A stretch of 64,000 nt of DNA from Oreohelix idahoensis. Its lineage: Eukaryota; Mollusca; Gastropoda; Stylommatophora; Oreohelicidae. The notes below the pieces were generated by a model. That model saw nothing but the letters and a program-made list of their open reading frames with translations, ran no database searches and was not told where the DNA came from. The translations under genes were made by a program, and so were the position numbers. Each line of letters begins with the position of its first letter. Positions within the stretch are counted from its first letter, which is position 1. Positions 31,184 to 43,375 of this stretch are shown piece after piece. The stretch is taken from positions 372,001-436,000 of the forward strand of contig JAMPIV010012258.1 in the NCBI GenBank assembly GCA_024509875.1, in the 5' to 3' direction.

Positions 31184-31809
31184 GTTAAGGGACTATTTAT
31201 ATAACTAATAACATGTTCTTGGTCAGCAAGTCTTCAGGTACACGAATCTACGATTTTTAAGGGGCTATGTGGGTTGGTTCAAAATTCTATCTTTTTTTCT
31301 GTTATTCGTTTATTTTAAAACTACCTCTCGTTCACTCTTTTTCCATGTAATATCAAGCTGAATACGAGAGCTTAGGTCATTCATAATAAGAGCTTAACAT
31401 GTTTACATGACCGTAGTGTCCACAATTCTAACTTTTTCATTGTATTTGGGGAAACCCCTAAGGCAAGGCTTGCCCCTGTGCTATGGTTGCTTTTAGTTTA
31501 AAATCAATGCGAAACGAATTAGCATTTCATCTATCCTTGCCCCTCCTCGTTCCACAATGCATTTTAGGCAAATATTTTCTTAGAACTAGGAAAAGTGGGT
31601 GTTTATGTCAAGGACGAATTTGAAAATTGGGGTACCGTTTTGTTCGGCTATGCGTTAGCAAATAATAATCTGAAGGCGTAGGCGATACCAACCGTTCTAG
31701 CAGAAAATTCTTTTGTACTTTCTTATCTTTGCCTTTATGCCCTATACTGTTATATATTAATTTAGATATTGTATTTAGAAATCACTACAACGTGTCTAAT
31801 TCTTCTATA

Positions 31810-32333
31810 CAGGGTGTCTAAAAATTATGTATACACACTTTGAAAGCACGTGACTCACACACAACACAGAATGTTGCTTTTTTTTTGCAAGAATAGGGCG
31901 GGAATAATGCTAAATACAAGTGAATAATGCCATTAGATTATTACTCGTGAGGTTTTATGTTTATACATGGTTGTAATCATCTCAAAACGCGCATATTGAA
32001 AGACTTGAGACATCAAATTAAAACTGCATGTGTCACTATTCATTTAGTAACAATACAGAATGGCAGCCAGTTGTTCATTGCTGTGAACAATCCTTTGTTG
32101 CAGGTCGTCGGCACTTTGAAAAATTGTGACTTTAAATATGAAAATGTCATAATACTATATCAAATGATAATTGAGTTATCAAATGATAATTGAGTTATCA
32201 AATGATAATTGAGTTATCAAATGATAATTGAGTTATCAAATGATAATTGAGTTATCAAATGATAATTGAGTTATCAAATGATAATTGAGTTATCAGCATT
32301 CAAATTGTGTATTTATCATTTTGAAACACCCTG
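31810..32333. mobile_element. Small TIR element (mariner-type MITE candidate)
   Basis: Ends read CAGGGTGTCTAAAAATTA and, inward from the right, CAGGGTGTTTCAAAATGA. The left flank is TA; the right flank is TT, so the duplication is imperfect. The 524-bp interior has no transposase and carries a 19-bp tandem array. It lies 15 bp from the end of the Gmr1-like element. Confidence 0.6.
32158..32297 (+). repeat. 19-bp tandem array, about 7 copies
   Basis: Unit ATCAAATGATAATTGAGTT, essentially perfect. Inside the small TIR element. Confidence 0.95.
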
Positions 32334-32404
32334 TTTATTCACATTTCAAAGGAGTCTATTCTTTCATCTAATTGCTTTTTCGTTGTCCATGTTGCGGGGC
32401 GGGG

Positions 32405-32911
32405 GGGGGGGTGTTGGAATGGCTCAGGTATGGCGTCCGCCTCGCATTCAAGAGGTACAGCGTTCGAATCCCAGTTGAGGGATTATAATTTATTGAAATA
32501 TTGTTATCAGAACTGGTGGTCATAATTACGTTATATTTTCCCCTGGTCTAATGGGTAATGAGATCGGATGCCAAGCCTTCTCGGATCAGGCCGAAAAAAT
32601 AGGAGGTCCCGTGTGCAAGTTGCGCACGTTAAAAATCCCACGGCAGTTGGAAATCGTAAAGAGTAGGCTTATCAGGCCGCTGCCCTGGCAAAATTAAAAA
32701 ATTAGGAAACCTACCCACCACAAAAATATCTATAGAATGTGTGATTCCTTTACAATACTTTACATTATATACACACATTGGGATTCTCGCCGGTGCTACG
32801 GGATTCGTGCACTGCGCTGAGATCCTCCTTATGTGATCTAAGGGAGAAAATCGGAGCACTGATGGCGTTGTCCGTGTGCACTGAAGATAGTCTTTAAAAT
32901 CAAACCAAACC
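32405..32911 (+). mobile_element. tRNA-derived SINE (family E), long form
   Basis: The head has a tRNA-like block GGAATGGCTCAGGTATGGCG and a B box GTTCGAATCCC. The body includes CACGGCAGTTGGAAATCG, TCAGGCCGCTGCCCTGGC and a CAAACCAAACCA end. The copy at 56136-56468 lacks the central roughly 150 bp between the head and CACGGCAG, plus a short piece near 32750. Confidence 0.85.
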
Positions 32912-33118
32912 AGGGACCAAAGACGCATCAAAAGTGAGGAATGCACTAAGCGACCCATAGCTTGACTGCTTGCGTCAGGGTCAGAGAAACAGAGCTGACC
33001 AAGACCCTACTCCACCTCCATGTGGTGGTCCTGGAAACAGGCTGCATCACTGCAGTCTGGCTGAGAGAGTAGGGATCGAAGAGGGAATAGTGCTAACCCG
33101 GTCCCAAAAATGCCATGC
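32912..33118 (+). mobile_element. Family C retroposon, truncated
   Basis: Sense-orientation part of the family C repeat (GACCCATAGCTTGACTGCTT, TGGTGGTCCTGGAAACAGGC, CCCGGTCCCAAAAATGCC). It stops before the usual 3' third and abuts the (CTT)n tail of the LINE at 33119. Confidence 0.8.
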
Positions 33119-33152
33119 CTTCTTCTTCTTCTTGCGATAGCATCTTTGATGT

Positions 33153-33824
33153 TTACACCGTCAGACGAGTTCTCATGATGAATTCGACTGTTGTTTGAAG
33201 TTCCTCTTTAGCTCCATATAGCTTTGAGTTTAGTGTTGAGTCATTGGGCCAGTATATCTTTCTTAACTGGTCATACAGAGGACAATCCTGTAGAACATGC
33301 TCAGCAGTTTGTTCGTTTAATCCACATGTGCACAGTGGTGAAGCAGACAATCGTAGCTTGTGCATGTGTTTATTCAGTTTGTTATGCCTTGTCCTGAGTC
33401 GAAAAATGGTTATCTGTCCCTGCCGGTCAAGAGTGTGGTAGTCGTCGTTGGGTTGATTCTGTTCTCTTCTGATAGTCTGGATAGCTCTCTTTTTCTCAGT
33501 GTATGTGATTTCATTATCTTCTTGTTCACATTCTTCTCCCTTTTTTGCAAGTTTATCTGCCTTTTCATTTCCGGGTACACCACAATGAGATGGTACCCAT
33601 TGAAGTATGGTTCTCTTTTTGGCAGCTACCTTGTTTAGTTCATTTCTCAGATGCGGGAGTTTACCACCCTTGAGAGCCTGCAGGACAGACAGTGCATCTG
33701 TGAGGATGACTAACTGCTGGCAGTCAGAGTTTGTGTTATAAATCATATTTCCAGCTTGCTCTAGAGCTTGAACCTCAGTTGTATAGTTGGAACAGAATTT
33801 ACCAGTGGGAATGTGTCTAGTCTC
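33153..33824 (-). pseudogene. LINE RNase H and C-terminal zinc motif
   Basis: Reads from the SINE junction into RNase H: TEVQALEQAGNMIY (Glu), LVILTDALSVLQALKGG (Asp), LQWVPSHCGVPGNEKADKLA (His and the last Asp). A Cys/His segment follows (SPLCTCGLNEQTAEHVLQDC), common at the end of such LINEs. The frame is clean to the stop at 33153. An apparent 312-codon frame extending to 34091 is partly translated SINE and not real protein. Confidence 0.88.
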
Positions 33825-33836
33825 ATAGTGGTTGTC

Positions 33837-34179
33837 GGGGAGCCGCGCTAGCGTAGTGGTTACAACACCGCTCTGGCGACCGGGTGATACAGGATCAAAC
33901 CCGGGCGACGGCATTTGAGGATTTTTCGTCGACTGGGATTTGGACTGGATTAACTCGAGACCTGGCGAGAACATTTGAAGGAGTGTCGTCGACCAGGGAC
34001 TGGCGGCTCCAGAGCCGACCCAGCTGCAATGGGTACCTCCGAAATCGGCGAGTATTTGCCTGAATGGCGAGGGACACCTGTCTCTGTACAAGAAATAAAG
34101 GGATACTCACGTAAAATCAATGTCAGGTTAGACATAAAATAATAACCTGAGATTTCGCCTCGAGTATTAGCGGGCGTAC

Positions 34180-34217
<38 letters not shown>
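33837..34217 (+). mobile_element. SINE family B inserted in LINE RNase H
   Basis: Starts GGGGAGCCGCGCTAGCG and ends in about 35 A. It is bracketed by ATAGTGGTTGTC (33825-33836 and 34218-34229). The insertion splits the LINE frame; sequence on both sides continues the LINE. The longer poly(A) and tight duplication suggest it is younger than the copy at 20571. Confidence 0.95.
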
Positions 34218-34220
<3 letters not shown>

Positions 34221-34229
34221 GTGGTTGTC

Positions 34230-34690
34230 AGGATATGAAATAAAGATACCGGCACCTCCATTCCTAACAGCATTAGTTGCTGATCCATCTGTATAGGCAT
34301 GTATCCATGATTGATCGGGATAGCTTTATTGGATCATACTCAATGTAGCAGTTCGTTTTTGCAGATCATTATACTCACATCCACTTGTGAGACCACTGAC
34401 TGATGTATTAATTTGGAGGGCACTGCTGGCCTGCTCCCATGGTACAGGGTATAGGGTGGGCTTCAGTGGTGTTGTCTTCATGTATAGGTCTTCTTGATGC
34501 TGTCTTTTAAGTCTTTTACCCGATGCACAAAGCTGTTACGTTTTAGACGTCCCAATGCCAGATCACGCAAATCCCACTTACCTATATTACTCTCCACCAC
34601 AGGTGGATCAGATTTGCTGTGAACAATCTGGGTAATTTCTTGTCCAGTTCTGATGTTTTTTTCTTTAAATGTTTATATGTGGGGACTCTC
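34230..34690 (-). pseudogene. LINE RT-RNase H linker
   Basis: Minus strand, broken by stops, reads QEITQIVHSKSDPPVV, WDLRDLALGRLKRNSFVHRV and later HGYMPIQMDQQLMLLG, the region between the RT thumb and RNase H in I-type LINEs. Ends at the junction with unknown DNA. Confidence 0.65.
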
Positions 34691-35575
34691 TGTAAGAAAA
34701 CAAGAGAACCGGACAGGTCCAAATCTAAGACCCAAATAATATTTTAAGAATGTTTCTGGAGCTATTCAGACCGCTAGATCGCAGGGTTGATCGCCTAGAT
34801 GTAGAAAAAAACAAACATTTTAACAATGATATCATTATTATAGTCTACACTCGTTAGGTAAGACCTCTAGATTACTCCGGTATTAAATTATATTTAAAAC
34901 CCACAAAGAGTCTAACTAATATTATCGCGCTTTAACACGAGATATAAACTCTAGTAATTCACAAAATTACGCATGATGAATAAAAGTATATTTATCTCTA
35001 ATTATCATTCGCCTAGCGTATATTAATTAGTGTAAAGCGTCTCTTACTGGGTGAATAACAAGAAATTAAATTTACTTTTTACTATGTTATTTAATATCCT
35101 TATTTAATAAACACACTTTAACACGTTAAGACACTCAAAATTCTAATATATATTATGATTACCGCCACGCAAGGAAAATGACACTCTCCGCGAATCTAAG
35201 AAATTAACTCTATATAAAACTCCAAGATTCGCGATAGCAGATATCAGCAATTCCTGGGGCAGACTGATAATGAGTTTTTCTAAAACTGCGCATATATACT
35301 GAATCGGCCCGATGTCCCCATGTTTGGCAAAATGCACCTCGAGCGAATTCAGTCCATTCTATTATCACGTTTTAATCAGAGAATTCAGATCTCTTACTGG
35401 CATCGTAACCTGATCGGCGGTGGCCTGCCTCTGAGAAGACAACAAAAGGCGAATGTCGTGGCTGCTAGCCCTACCAGCAAGCGTGGGAATTCCACTCGAG
35501 TTGTGTTTTTTTTTTTGTAAGAGGGAAAGGGATGACTGAGGGATTAAAGAGAGGCTCGATTTTCATCGTCACATT
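34691..35575. other. Unidentified AT-rich insert replacing RT core
   Basis: About 885 bp with no homology I can see to the LINE or other repeats here. TGTAAG occurs at both edges (34690 area and 35515-35520), which might be a duplication, but termini are not convincing. It could be a solo LTR or a deletion-insertion scar. Confidence 0.4.
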
Positions 35576-36114
35576 GAGGTACCCCCTGATAGAGCAACAC
35601 TTTTCTGCTCTGCAGACCATCAAGAGTGACTAGTTCTTCTGTTGTACAAGAATGACTGGATCCATTTTATCATGTTGCCTTGGATTCCACTTCTCCTAAG
35701 TTTTGCAATAAGGCCATTTTTCCACACCTTGTCAAAGGCCTGCTTGAAGTCGACCCAGATCGTTAGGACCTTTTTCTTCTCCTGGAAGGCATCTTCTACT
35801 GCTTGAGACAAGTAAGTAGCTTGGTCTTCTATACTGTAGCATTCTCTAAATCCAGCTTGTTCCGGCACCAGGATCTGCTCAGACTCTAAATACCATTTCA
35901 ATCTGTGGTTGACTATTCGCTCTATAATTTTCCCAATACAGTTTGTGAGACTGAGTGGCCGGTAACTTGCAGCCTCGGTCTTACATTTTCCTTTCTTTAG
36001 TATGGGTATTGTGATGGCTTCTCTCCATACTTGGGGTACCGTTCCTTTCAACCAGCTGTGATTGAATATCTCAAGCAGTTTTGTCTTTGCTGCTGAGCTC
36101 AGATTTACTAGCAT
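35576..36114 (-). pseudogene. LINE reverse transcriptase, N-terminal half
   Basis: Reads VWREAITIPILKKGK, SYRPLSLTNCIGKIIERIV, EQAGFRECYSIEDQATYL and IWVDFKQAFDKVWKNGL (first catalytic Asp), to FLYNRRT. A one-base shift near 35635 then leads to VTLDGLQSRKV and GVPQ, where it stops abruptly at the foreign DNA. The YADD-containing core is missing, so it cannot be active. Confidence 0.9.
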
Positions 36115-37106
36115 TTCGTTGCTGATTTTGTCTGGGCCGGGTGACTTTTGGAACTTAAGCTTGGAAATAGTGTGATGGGTTCCCTCATTGGGGCAGCAGT
36201 ATCTGTCTGTCCCATGGTTGCCAGTATTTCTTTTCTTATCTCTCTCTGATGGTCTATGTTAATGGATAAGTTGCTTTCTGAACTGTATCTTCTAGCAAAC
36301 AGGTCTGTAGCTTGTTTTCCTCTGAGAAGTTTGCCACCTTCAACCAATGTGATAGTCTGCCTAGGCGAGGAACGCTTTTCATTTAGAGACTTGACTAATC
36401 TCCAAAGTTTCTTGCCGTTTTTCTCAAGGTTCAGCGATGCCGTTTTAGTTCTCCAGCTTTTCCGTTTTTCTTCTAGCTTTGTTCTCTGAAACTCTGCTAC
36501 GGCCTTTTTCCATTTGTTGGGAGTTTCAAGTAAAGGCTGAGACTCTGCGTCCTTTCTAGCCCTGTCCATAGCTTCCTGGCGTTCTTGGAGTGTGCTGGAC
36601 CAGTATGGTGTGTAGTTACACCGGCATCCTTTGGTGATGGTTTCTTTTGCAGCTTGAAGTATGCATCGGTTGAAGTCTTTTACCACTTCATTAATGTCTC
36701 TGTTTTGTACCTTGAGGTCAGACAGCAGCGTGTTCACCTGATGCCTGAATAAACCCCAGTTGGCTTTTTTGTAATTCCATCTTGTAATGGCTGGGCCTGT
36801 ACTGAGAGTTACACTCTGGACAGTAAGAAAGATTGGGCGATGGTCGCTTCCTCCTGGTTGGTCTCCTACTTCTCTACTAATAAGTCCAGCTATATCTGGG
36901 GTGGCGAAGGCAAGATCTGGAGTTGAAGTTGTATGCCATCCTCTGGAGTAGAAGGTAGGAGTATCTGTGGCAGTATTGACTAGGATTAGGGAGTGGTCAT
37001 CTTGACATGTTTCAACCTCTTCACCTCTGTGATCTAGATGGTTATAGCCCCAGCTCTGGGAGTGGCTATTAAAGTTTCCAACTACTATAAAGTTGGTGGC
37101 TGGTAC
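36108..37106 (-). pseudogene. LINE endonuclease C-half and linker
   Basis: From the left end: the EN-RT linker (NTLLSDLKVQNRDINEVV, YWSSTLQERQEAMDRA, KKLWRLVKSLNEKRSS). Toward 37.1 kb the EN domain carries GNFNSHSQSWGYN (the GDFN Asp changed to Asn), DLAFATPDI and SDHRPIFL. Several stops or shifts occur (near 36737 and 37107). Confidence 0.8.
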
Positions 37107-37478
37107 CTAGATAGAGCGGATACTCTGGGGTTTGTTGTTTGGACAGTAATAGTTCAGAAGTTCTATTTCCATCTTGTCTACCTTTAGCTGCAACAGCTGA
37201 TATTCTGCTCCGTCCATGTAGGTTTTCCTTTCGTGTGCATGAATGTTATTCCTTACAAGAGTAAGTACTCCTCCTTTTTGTCTATCTTGTCTGTCGGGTC
37301 TGAAGCATTGATATCCCCTTATTTTAACGTTTTGATCTGCTTTCAAGTGATGTCTCTTTGAAACAGCAAACACTGACTTGCTTCTCATACAAGATGTTTT
37401 TAGCACCGTCTTTTTGCTATATCCAGCCTGCTTGCTGTTCACTCCCTCTGCATTCCAGTGCATTACGACAAGTGGCAC
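37107..37478 (-). pseudogene. LINE endonuclease N-terminus
   Basis: Starts VVMHWNAEGVNSK (Asn of the EN first motif), then GYQCFRPDRQDRQKGGVLTL and YQLLQLKVDKMEIELLNYYC. The Glu expected in the SETHL-like motif is not seen: the text reads FAVSKRHHLKAD. With the changed GDFN motif this suggests inactivity. Confidence 0.8.
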
Positions 37479-37479
37479 T

Positions 37480-38250
37480 CTGGGTTTCTCTTTTTCTGTT
37501 TTGTTTCGGTCAGTAGTTCTCCGCCGTCAGCTGACTCCACAAGACGGTGTAGAGGGTCCTCCAGTAGCTGAGGGTGGGCTCTGTCTAGGCTCAGTGCCCG
37601 GAACTGCACCTGCCTGGTGGAGCTCCACAGGGCGAGCACCAGTACGAGATTTATTTGACGGTGTATTCATCCATAGAAAAAAGCGAGCTGCGTGATACTG
37701 TGGTTTCCGGTGCACCTTCTGGCCCAGTATCTACGACTTCAGCACCTCTTCAACGAGAGAGTGGGCTCATCCCTAATCTGTTTATGTTCCCAGTAGTAGA
37801 CTATTCGTAAGCAGCCTGGGGTGTCACTGCTCTGCGCGGACCTTGTTTACCGAGGCGGCGTCCGAACTCGTATGGTGAAAATATGGTTGCATTTTCTTCA
37901 AAATAGACCTGTCTTTCCCGTGGCTTTTCTGCCATCCTGCAACTTTGAGTTGGGGAGTTCTGAGCTCCAGTCTCTTTCCCATGCATTTTATCCTGGCCTG
38001 GAATGCATACAGAGGACCCCACTTCTGGTTCTAAGTTAGAAGTTGGGGATAGGTGGGGTAGCATACTGTACATTCCCCGTCATCCAGGGGGGCTCTTGCA
38101 CATAGCCACTTCCAGATACCCACCACCTGCCATCTTTACATTGTAGAAATCTCCTGCATGCGGCCATCCAGTCAAGAGCCAGTATTAAGTCTGGTGCTCA
38201 TGTGATTCCCCCAAGCTTAGTGCGCAATGCTGGGTTCTCAACATGCTACA
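37480..38250 (-). pseudogene. LINE ORF1 / 5' region
   Basis: Pro/Gly-rich then charged reading frames (TGARPVELHQAGAVPG; EKPRERQVYFEENATIFSPY), joined by shifts. A homologous fragment lies at 16430-16870 on the opposite strand, which supports a transposon rather than host origin. ORF1 would be the RNA-binding Gag-like protein; I see no clear zinc knuckle. Confidence 0.55.
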
Positions 38251-38254
38251 CCAC

Positions 38255-38293
38255 GGGGGGGGGGGGGGGGGGGGGGGGGGGGGTGGGGGGGGG
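38255..38293 (+). repeat. Poly-G tract
   Basis: About 39 bases of G with one T, at the upstream edge of the LINE. The equivalent site in the copy at 16430 is only CCCCTGTGG. Confidence 0.9.
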
Positions 38294-38299
38294 TTGTGA

Positions 38300-39820
38300 T
38301 GCGGGGCCAATTTGTGTTGTTGTTGTTTGCATTTCGCTCAGCCATCTCTCTCAACTCTGCACCAATAAGCGACATCGCGGACTTAACTGTGCCTCAGTAC
38401 TGAGAAGCCCCGTTTCCGGGTACATCACAACAGCCAATTGAGGCAACGGTCGTCGTTGGCGTGTCTTCAGTGGGAAAGTTGTGGAGTCTTTCTGTCCATG
38501 TTCTTGCACATCCTAACACTGCCCGCAAGACATCGGAGGTTTGGAGCGTGGCCTTCTCTGCTTTTTGAGCCGGGGTGGGCTCCCCAGGCAAGTCTCGATG
38601 GGGATCGGGACGTGTCCACGCGCCGGTGGGCCCAGCATCGGCAGCATCTGATGGAGGACTTGCTCTGCCAGAGGTTTCTGTAGGGTTACTGTTAAGTTAT
38701 TTTCGCGGGAGAGTTAAATGTTTGAGATCCTCACATGTGAGTCTAGTATTTTGTAGACGCACATTTGAGCGCATCTAAGTTAATTGTATGTTTAATTATT
38801 TGCGTACGATCGTGCACGATTCTTAAACGGGTATGGCGCGGTTTATCGCGGCGATTTGTTGCTATCCAGCAAACATACTTGAGGTAGATCCGAAAATCCA
38901 TTGTTATGGACAGACGTTACAGATGAATGTTATGTTCTTTGGTCCCAAGTCGTGGGAAGACACACAAAAATGTATTAATTTATCTCCCTAGTTGGAGCAT
39001 GAATAATTGGCCAGAATTGGCTCCTTAAGGTATCGCCTTATATACTTATTTCTCCTTTGCAAGTCTCTGGCAGAGCTTCACCACGTCTAGCTATAGCGCG
39101 TGGTTAGTGCGCCCAATTTCCTGCTGAGAAATATATTGGATCTTAATTGTTTTGGGCAGAATACCGAAATTTTATACAAGATGGATTGCCTCGTAACGAA
39201 AACTGAGATCATACGGACATGTTGCCGCAGAGCTTTCGTTGCCCTTGAGATGGTTACGGTTAGTGCGATCGGTCAACATCAATATTGATCATTTGTATTT
39301 ACGTACATTTTCCTGCCATGAATTATAATTTGACTCTGAACATTTATTTCAAATGATGACTACCTGTATCGCTTCGTTAACGTATTCACGTCTGTTCTCA
39401 TTAAATGATGTCTCGTTGCAAACCGTACCCTACGAGTCCAGCGTCTACTTTCTCTTCGGTTTGGTAACATAGTCTTGACCAATTATAGTATTATATGCCA
39501 ACACAATACCGGCCCGCTTAATCATTCGCACAACTTATTATCCAAAGATACGTCGGCCACAGACAGTAAGCCCAACAGGCCAGTAACCATGAAAGAAAGT
39601 AGGCAACAGTTACCTCCCCTATAGCCTAGTGTTTTACCCCAGTAGACTCTGGGGGTCTGGTTTGTTGGCGCCAGATATTCGCCATTCGCCATATCCGTGT
39701 TGGTAGAAACAGGGAGCTCCGGGTCCAAGAACTGGAACACGCGCGAAGGTACGGTTGCAGGCATTTCTCATTTTTTTATGAGACCTATAGCAACCCTTAC
39801 TCCCCTTGCCATGCAGAAAA
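38300..39820. other. Unassigned DNA
   Basis: No convincing exon, RNA gene or repeat. A weak SINE-like A box occurs near 39090-39110 (ATAGCGCGTGGTTAGTGCG). Confidence 0.4.
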
Positions 39821-39821
39821 C

Positions 39822-39920
39822 GGATGTGTCGGGCCAAAAGGCGCAGATATCGCAGCTTTGCTGTAAACGGCAACACAACGTAACAAACGCCATTTTCAGG
39901 ACGAACGCAGAAGAAACCAA
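39822..39920 (+). mobile_element. Family C retroposon, 3' fragment
   Basis: Sense-orientation 3' third of family C (GATGTGTCGGGCCAAAAGGC ... TTTTCAGGACGAACGCAGAAGAA), with a short GAAGAA-type tail followed by (CCAAA)n. Confidence 0.8.
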
Positions 39921-39993
39921 ACCAAACCAAACCATGTTTCTACACCAAACAGTAATGAAGAATATACCTGTACAGATATATATACATTATATT

Positions 39994-41351
<1,358 letters not shown>

Positions 41352-41370
41352 ATAATAATAGCCCCTTCAG

Positions 41371-42145
41371 TCATAACTGACTATGGGAATGCGCCCCTGA
41401 GGTGACAGCCCTCAGCTGCTTATTTTCCTGGTGCTCCTTTCGACGTTTTATCCTCACCTCTGCTTCTTGTGTGAGCCTCTCTTCGCCCAATCTGAGGTGG
41501 CGCCGTAAATAGCATCGCCACTTAGTGCGATCGGCAGCTTTATCCTCCCATGTTGCTGGATCCATGTCCAGTGCCCTCATATCTCTCTTGCACACATCTT
41601 TGAACCTCAGCTGTGGTCGCCCAACTGTTCTCTTGCCATCTGCTAATTGTCCGTAGAAGATATCTTTTGGGATGCGACCATTTTCCATGCGGCGAACATG
41701 GCCAAGCCAGCGAAGTCAGCGCTGTCTAAGAAGCGTATACATACTTTGAAGGCCAGCACGTGACAACACCTCGACATTTGTCACTTTATCTTTCCACGAG
41801 ATGCCGAGGATGCTGCGTAGACACCGCAAATGGAAGGTATTGAGCCTTCTTTCTTGCTTAGCATAGGTCGTCCAGGTCTCGCTGCCATATAGGAGTGTGC
41901 TGGTGACGCAGGCATTATATACCGCAGCTTTGGTCTTCATTGTGAGTTTAGAGTTTCCCCAAACACGCGATGTGAGGCGGGCAAAGGTAGCTGCAGCTTT
42001 GCCAATGCGGCTGTCGATTTCTGTATCCAGTGAGAGTTTGTCATTGATGGTAGACCCTAGGTATGTGAATTGGTGCACCACTGTCAATTCGTAGTTATCG
42101 ATAGTGATAACTGGTGCAGCACCCACATCCTGACTCAGCACATTC
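41371..42145 (-). pseudogene. RTE-like LINE, RT thumb and C-terminal domain
   Basis: Frame after the T-run: VLSQDVGAAPVITIDNYELT, then HQFTYLGSTIND, RIGKAAATFARLTSRVW, YGSETWTTYAKQERRL and LGISWKDKVTN. A TGA at 41716 interrupts it; the same frame goes on with LRWLGHVRRMENGRIPKDIF, GKRTVGRPQLRFKDVCKRD and ADRTKWR. This C-terminal motif set is usual for these LINEs. One substitution removed the full-length product. Confidence 0.88.
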
Positions 42146-42154
42146 TTTTTTTTA

Positions 42155-43375
42155 GACTTATTGTGAGGCCAAAGTCCTTGCATGCTTTCGTGAAGCGATT
42201 CATCAAGCTCTGAAGCTCCTGTTGGCTTTGAGTGACGACTGCAGCATCATCAGCGAACAACAAGTCTCTTATAGTGACCCTTCTGATTTTTGTTTTTGAC
42301 TTCAGCCTTGAAAGATTAAACAGACGGCCATCTGACCTAGTGTGAAGGCATATTCCTTCAGTTGCATCTCTGAATGCATGTTTCAAGAGTAAGGCAAAGA
42401 AGATTCCGAAGAGGGTCGGAGCCAGAACACAGCCTTGTTTAACGCCACTTCGTATATCAAAGGGCTGTGACGTGCTTCCAGCATATTGGACTGTTCCCTT
42501 CATGCCGTCATGGAATGACTTTATCATTTCCAGCATTTTAGAAGGGCAGCCTATTTTCAGGAGGATTTTGAAGAGTCCATCCGTACTAACCAGGTCGAAT
42601 GCTTTTGTGAGGTCTATAAAGGCGATATATAATGATCTTTTCTGCTCTCTTGATTTTTCCTGAAGCTGGCGGAGAGAGAAGATCATGTCTGTTGTTGATC
42701 TGCCAGCTCGGAATCCACACTGTGACTCTGGATATATGCGCTCAGCTAACTTGTGTAGTCGCATTAAGATGACTTTGGCAAAAACCTTACCAACAATACT
42801 AAGAAGAGAGATGCCTCTGTAGTTATTGCAATCACTTCTGTCTCCTTTATTTTTATACAGTGTTACAATCTTGGCATCTCGCATGTCTTGAGGAATAGTT
42901 GTCTCTTCCCAGCACTGGCACAGCATCCTATGCAGGGGATGTAATAGCGTGCTCTTACAGCATTTGATTAAATCAGGAGGAATCCCATCACTGCTTGGTG
43001 CTTTGCCAGAGGCCAAGCTATCAATGGCCTTGCTGAGTTCCTCTAATGTTGGTTCGGCATCCAGCTCCTCCATAGTTGGCAGACTGTTGACACCATCAAG
43101 GGCTGCAGGCGTAACGGTATTGTCTCTAGCGTAAAGCTCAGAGTAGTGCTCGACCCACCTCTCCATCTGCTTACCCTTATCGGTTAGCTTCTCTCCGCTG
43201 ATGGTTTTTAGCGGTGCCGTCTTACTTTTATGGGGGCCAAGTGCTTTCTTTATACCGTCATACATTTGTCTAATGTTGCCTGTTTGCGCTGCGATCTGGA
43301 TGCTCTCACTGAGCTGGAGCCAGTAGTCATTTGCACAGCGTCGAGCAGTTTGTTGAACTTTGCTTCTCGTAGCCC
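42155..43375 (-). pseudogene. RTE-like LINE, reverse transcriptase
   Basis: Homology runs from KVQQTARRCANDYWLQL through VTLYKNKGDRSDCNNYRGIS, PESQCGFRAGRSTTDMI, IAFIDLTKAFDLV (catalytic Asp), GVKQGCVLAPTLFGIFFA and LLFADDAAVV (catalytic Asp pair) to FGLTISLKK. The frame is open from about 43360 to 42155. It is out of frame with the endonuclease upstream (shift near 43380) and with the C-terminus (eight-T run). Catalytic residues are intact. Confidence 0.92.

Larger units (their letters stand above)
22033..31789 (-). mobile_element. Gmr1-like Ty3/gypsy LTR retrotransposon
   Basis: A 9.76-kb minus-strand element with LTRs at 29264-31789 (5') and 22033-24362 (3'), flanked by the 5-bp duplication ACGTG (22028-22032 and 31790-31794). 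Domain order along the coding strand is Gag, protease, integrase, RT, RNase H, with integrase ahead of RT as in Ty1/copia. Sequence type is Ty3/gypsy throughout. This is the arrangement known from Gmr1 elements. The primer site matches tRNA-Pro. LTRs differ at about 15 single sites in 2.3 kb plus a poly-C expansion and one later insertion, so it is young. Several frameshifts lie in A-runs or a GA repeat. Confidence 0.93.
29264..31789 (-). repeat. 5' LTR of Gmr1-like element (2526 bp)
   Basis: Same as 22033-24362 except for about 15 substitutions, a long poly-C tract (30670-30750) and a 119-bp insertion (31065-31183) with its own duplication. Confidence 0.95.
33119..38250 (-). mobile_element. 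I/Nimb-like LINE, minus strand, interrupted
   Basis: A non-LTR element with endonuclease (37.1-37.5 kb), RT N-half (35.6-36.1), RNase H (33.2-33.8) and a CCHC-like C-terminus, ending in a (GAA)n tail (33119-33137 on the plus strand as CTT repeats). The RT core between 34690 and 35575 is replaced by unrelated AT-rich DNA, and a SINE lies in the RNase H region. RNase H plus APE endonuclease points to the I superclade; Nimb is my best guess. Dead copy. Confidence 0.85.

Noticed and set aside
33825..34300. Single long frame joining RNase H to an N-terminal domain
   Set aside because: The N-terminal part is SINE B sequence; the target duplication shows it is an insertion.
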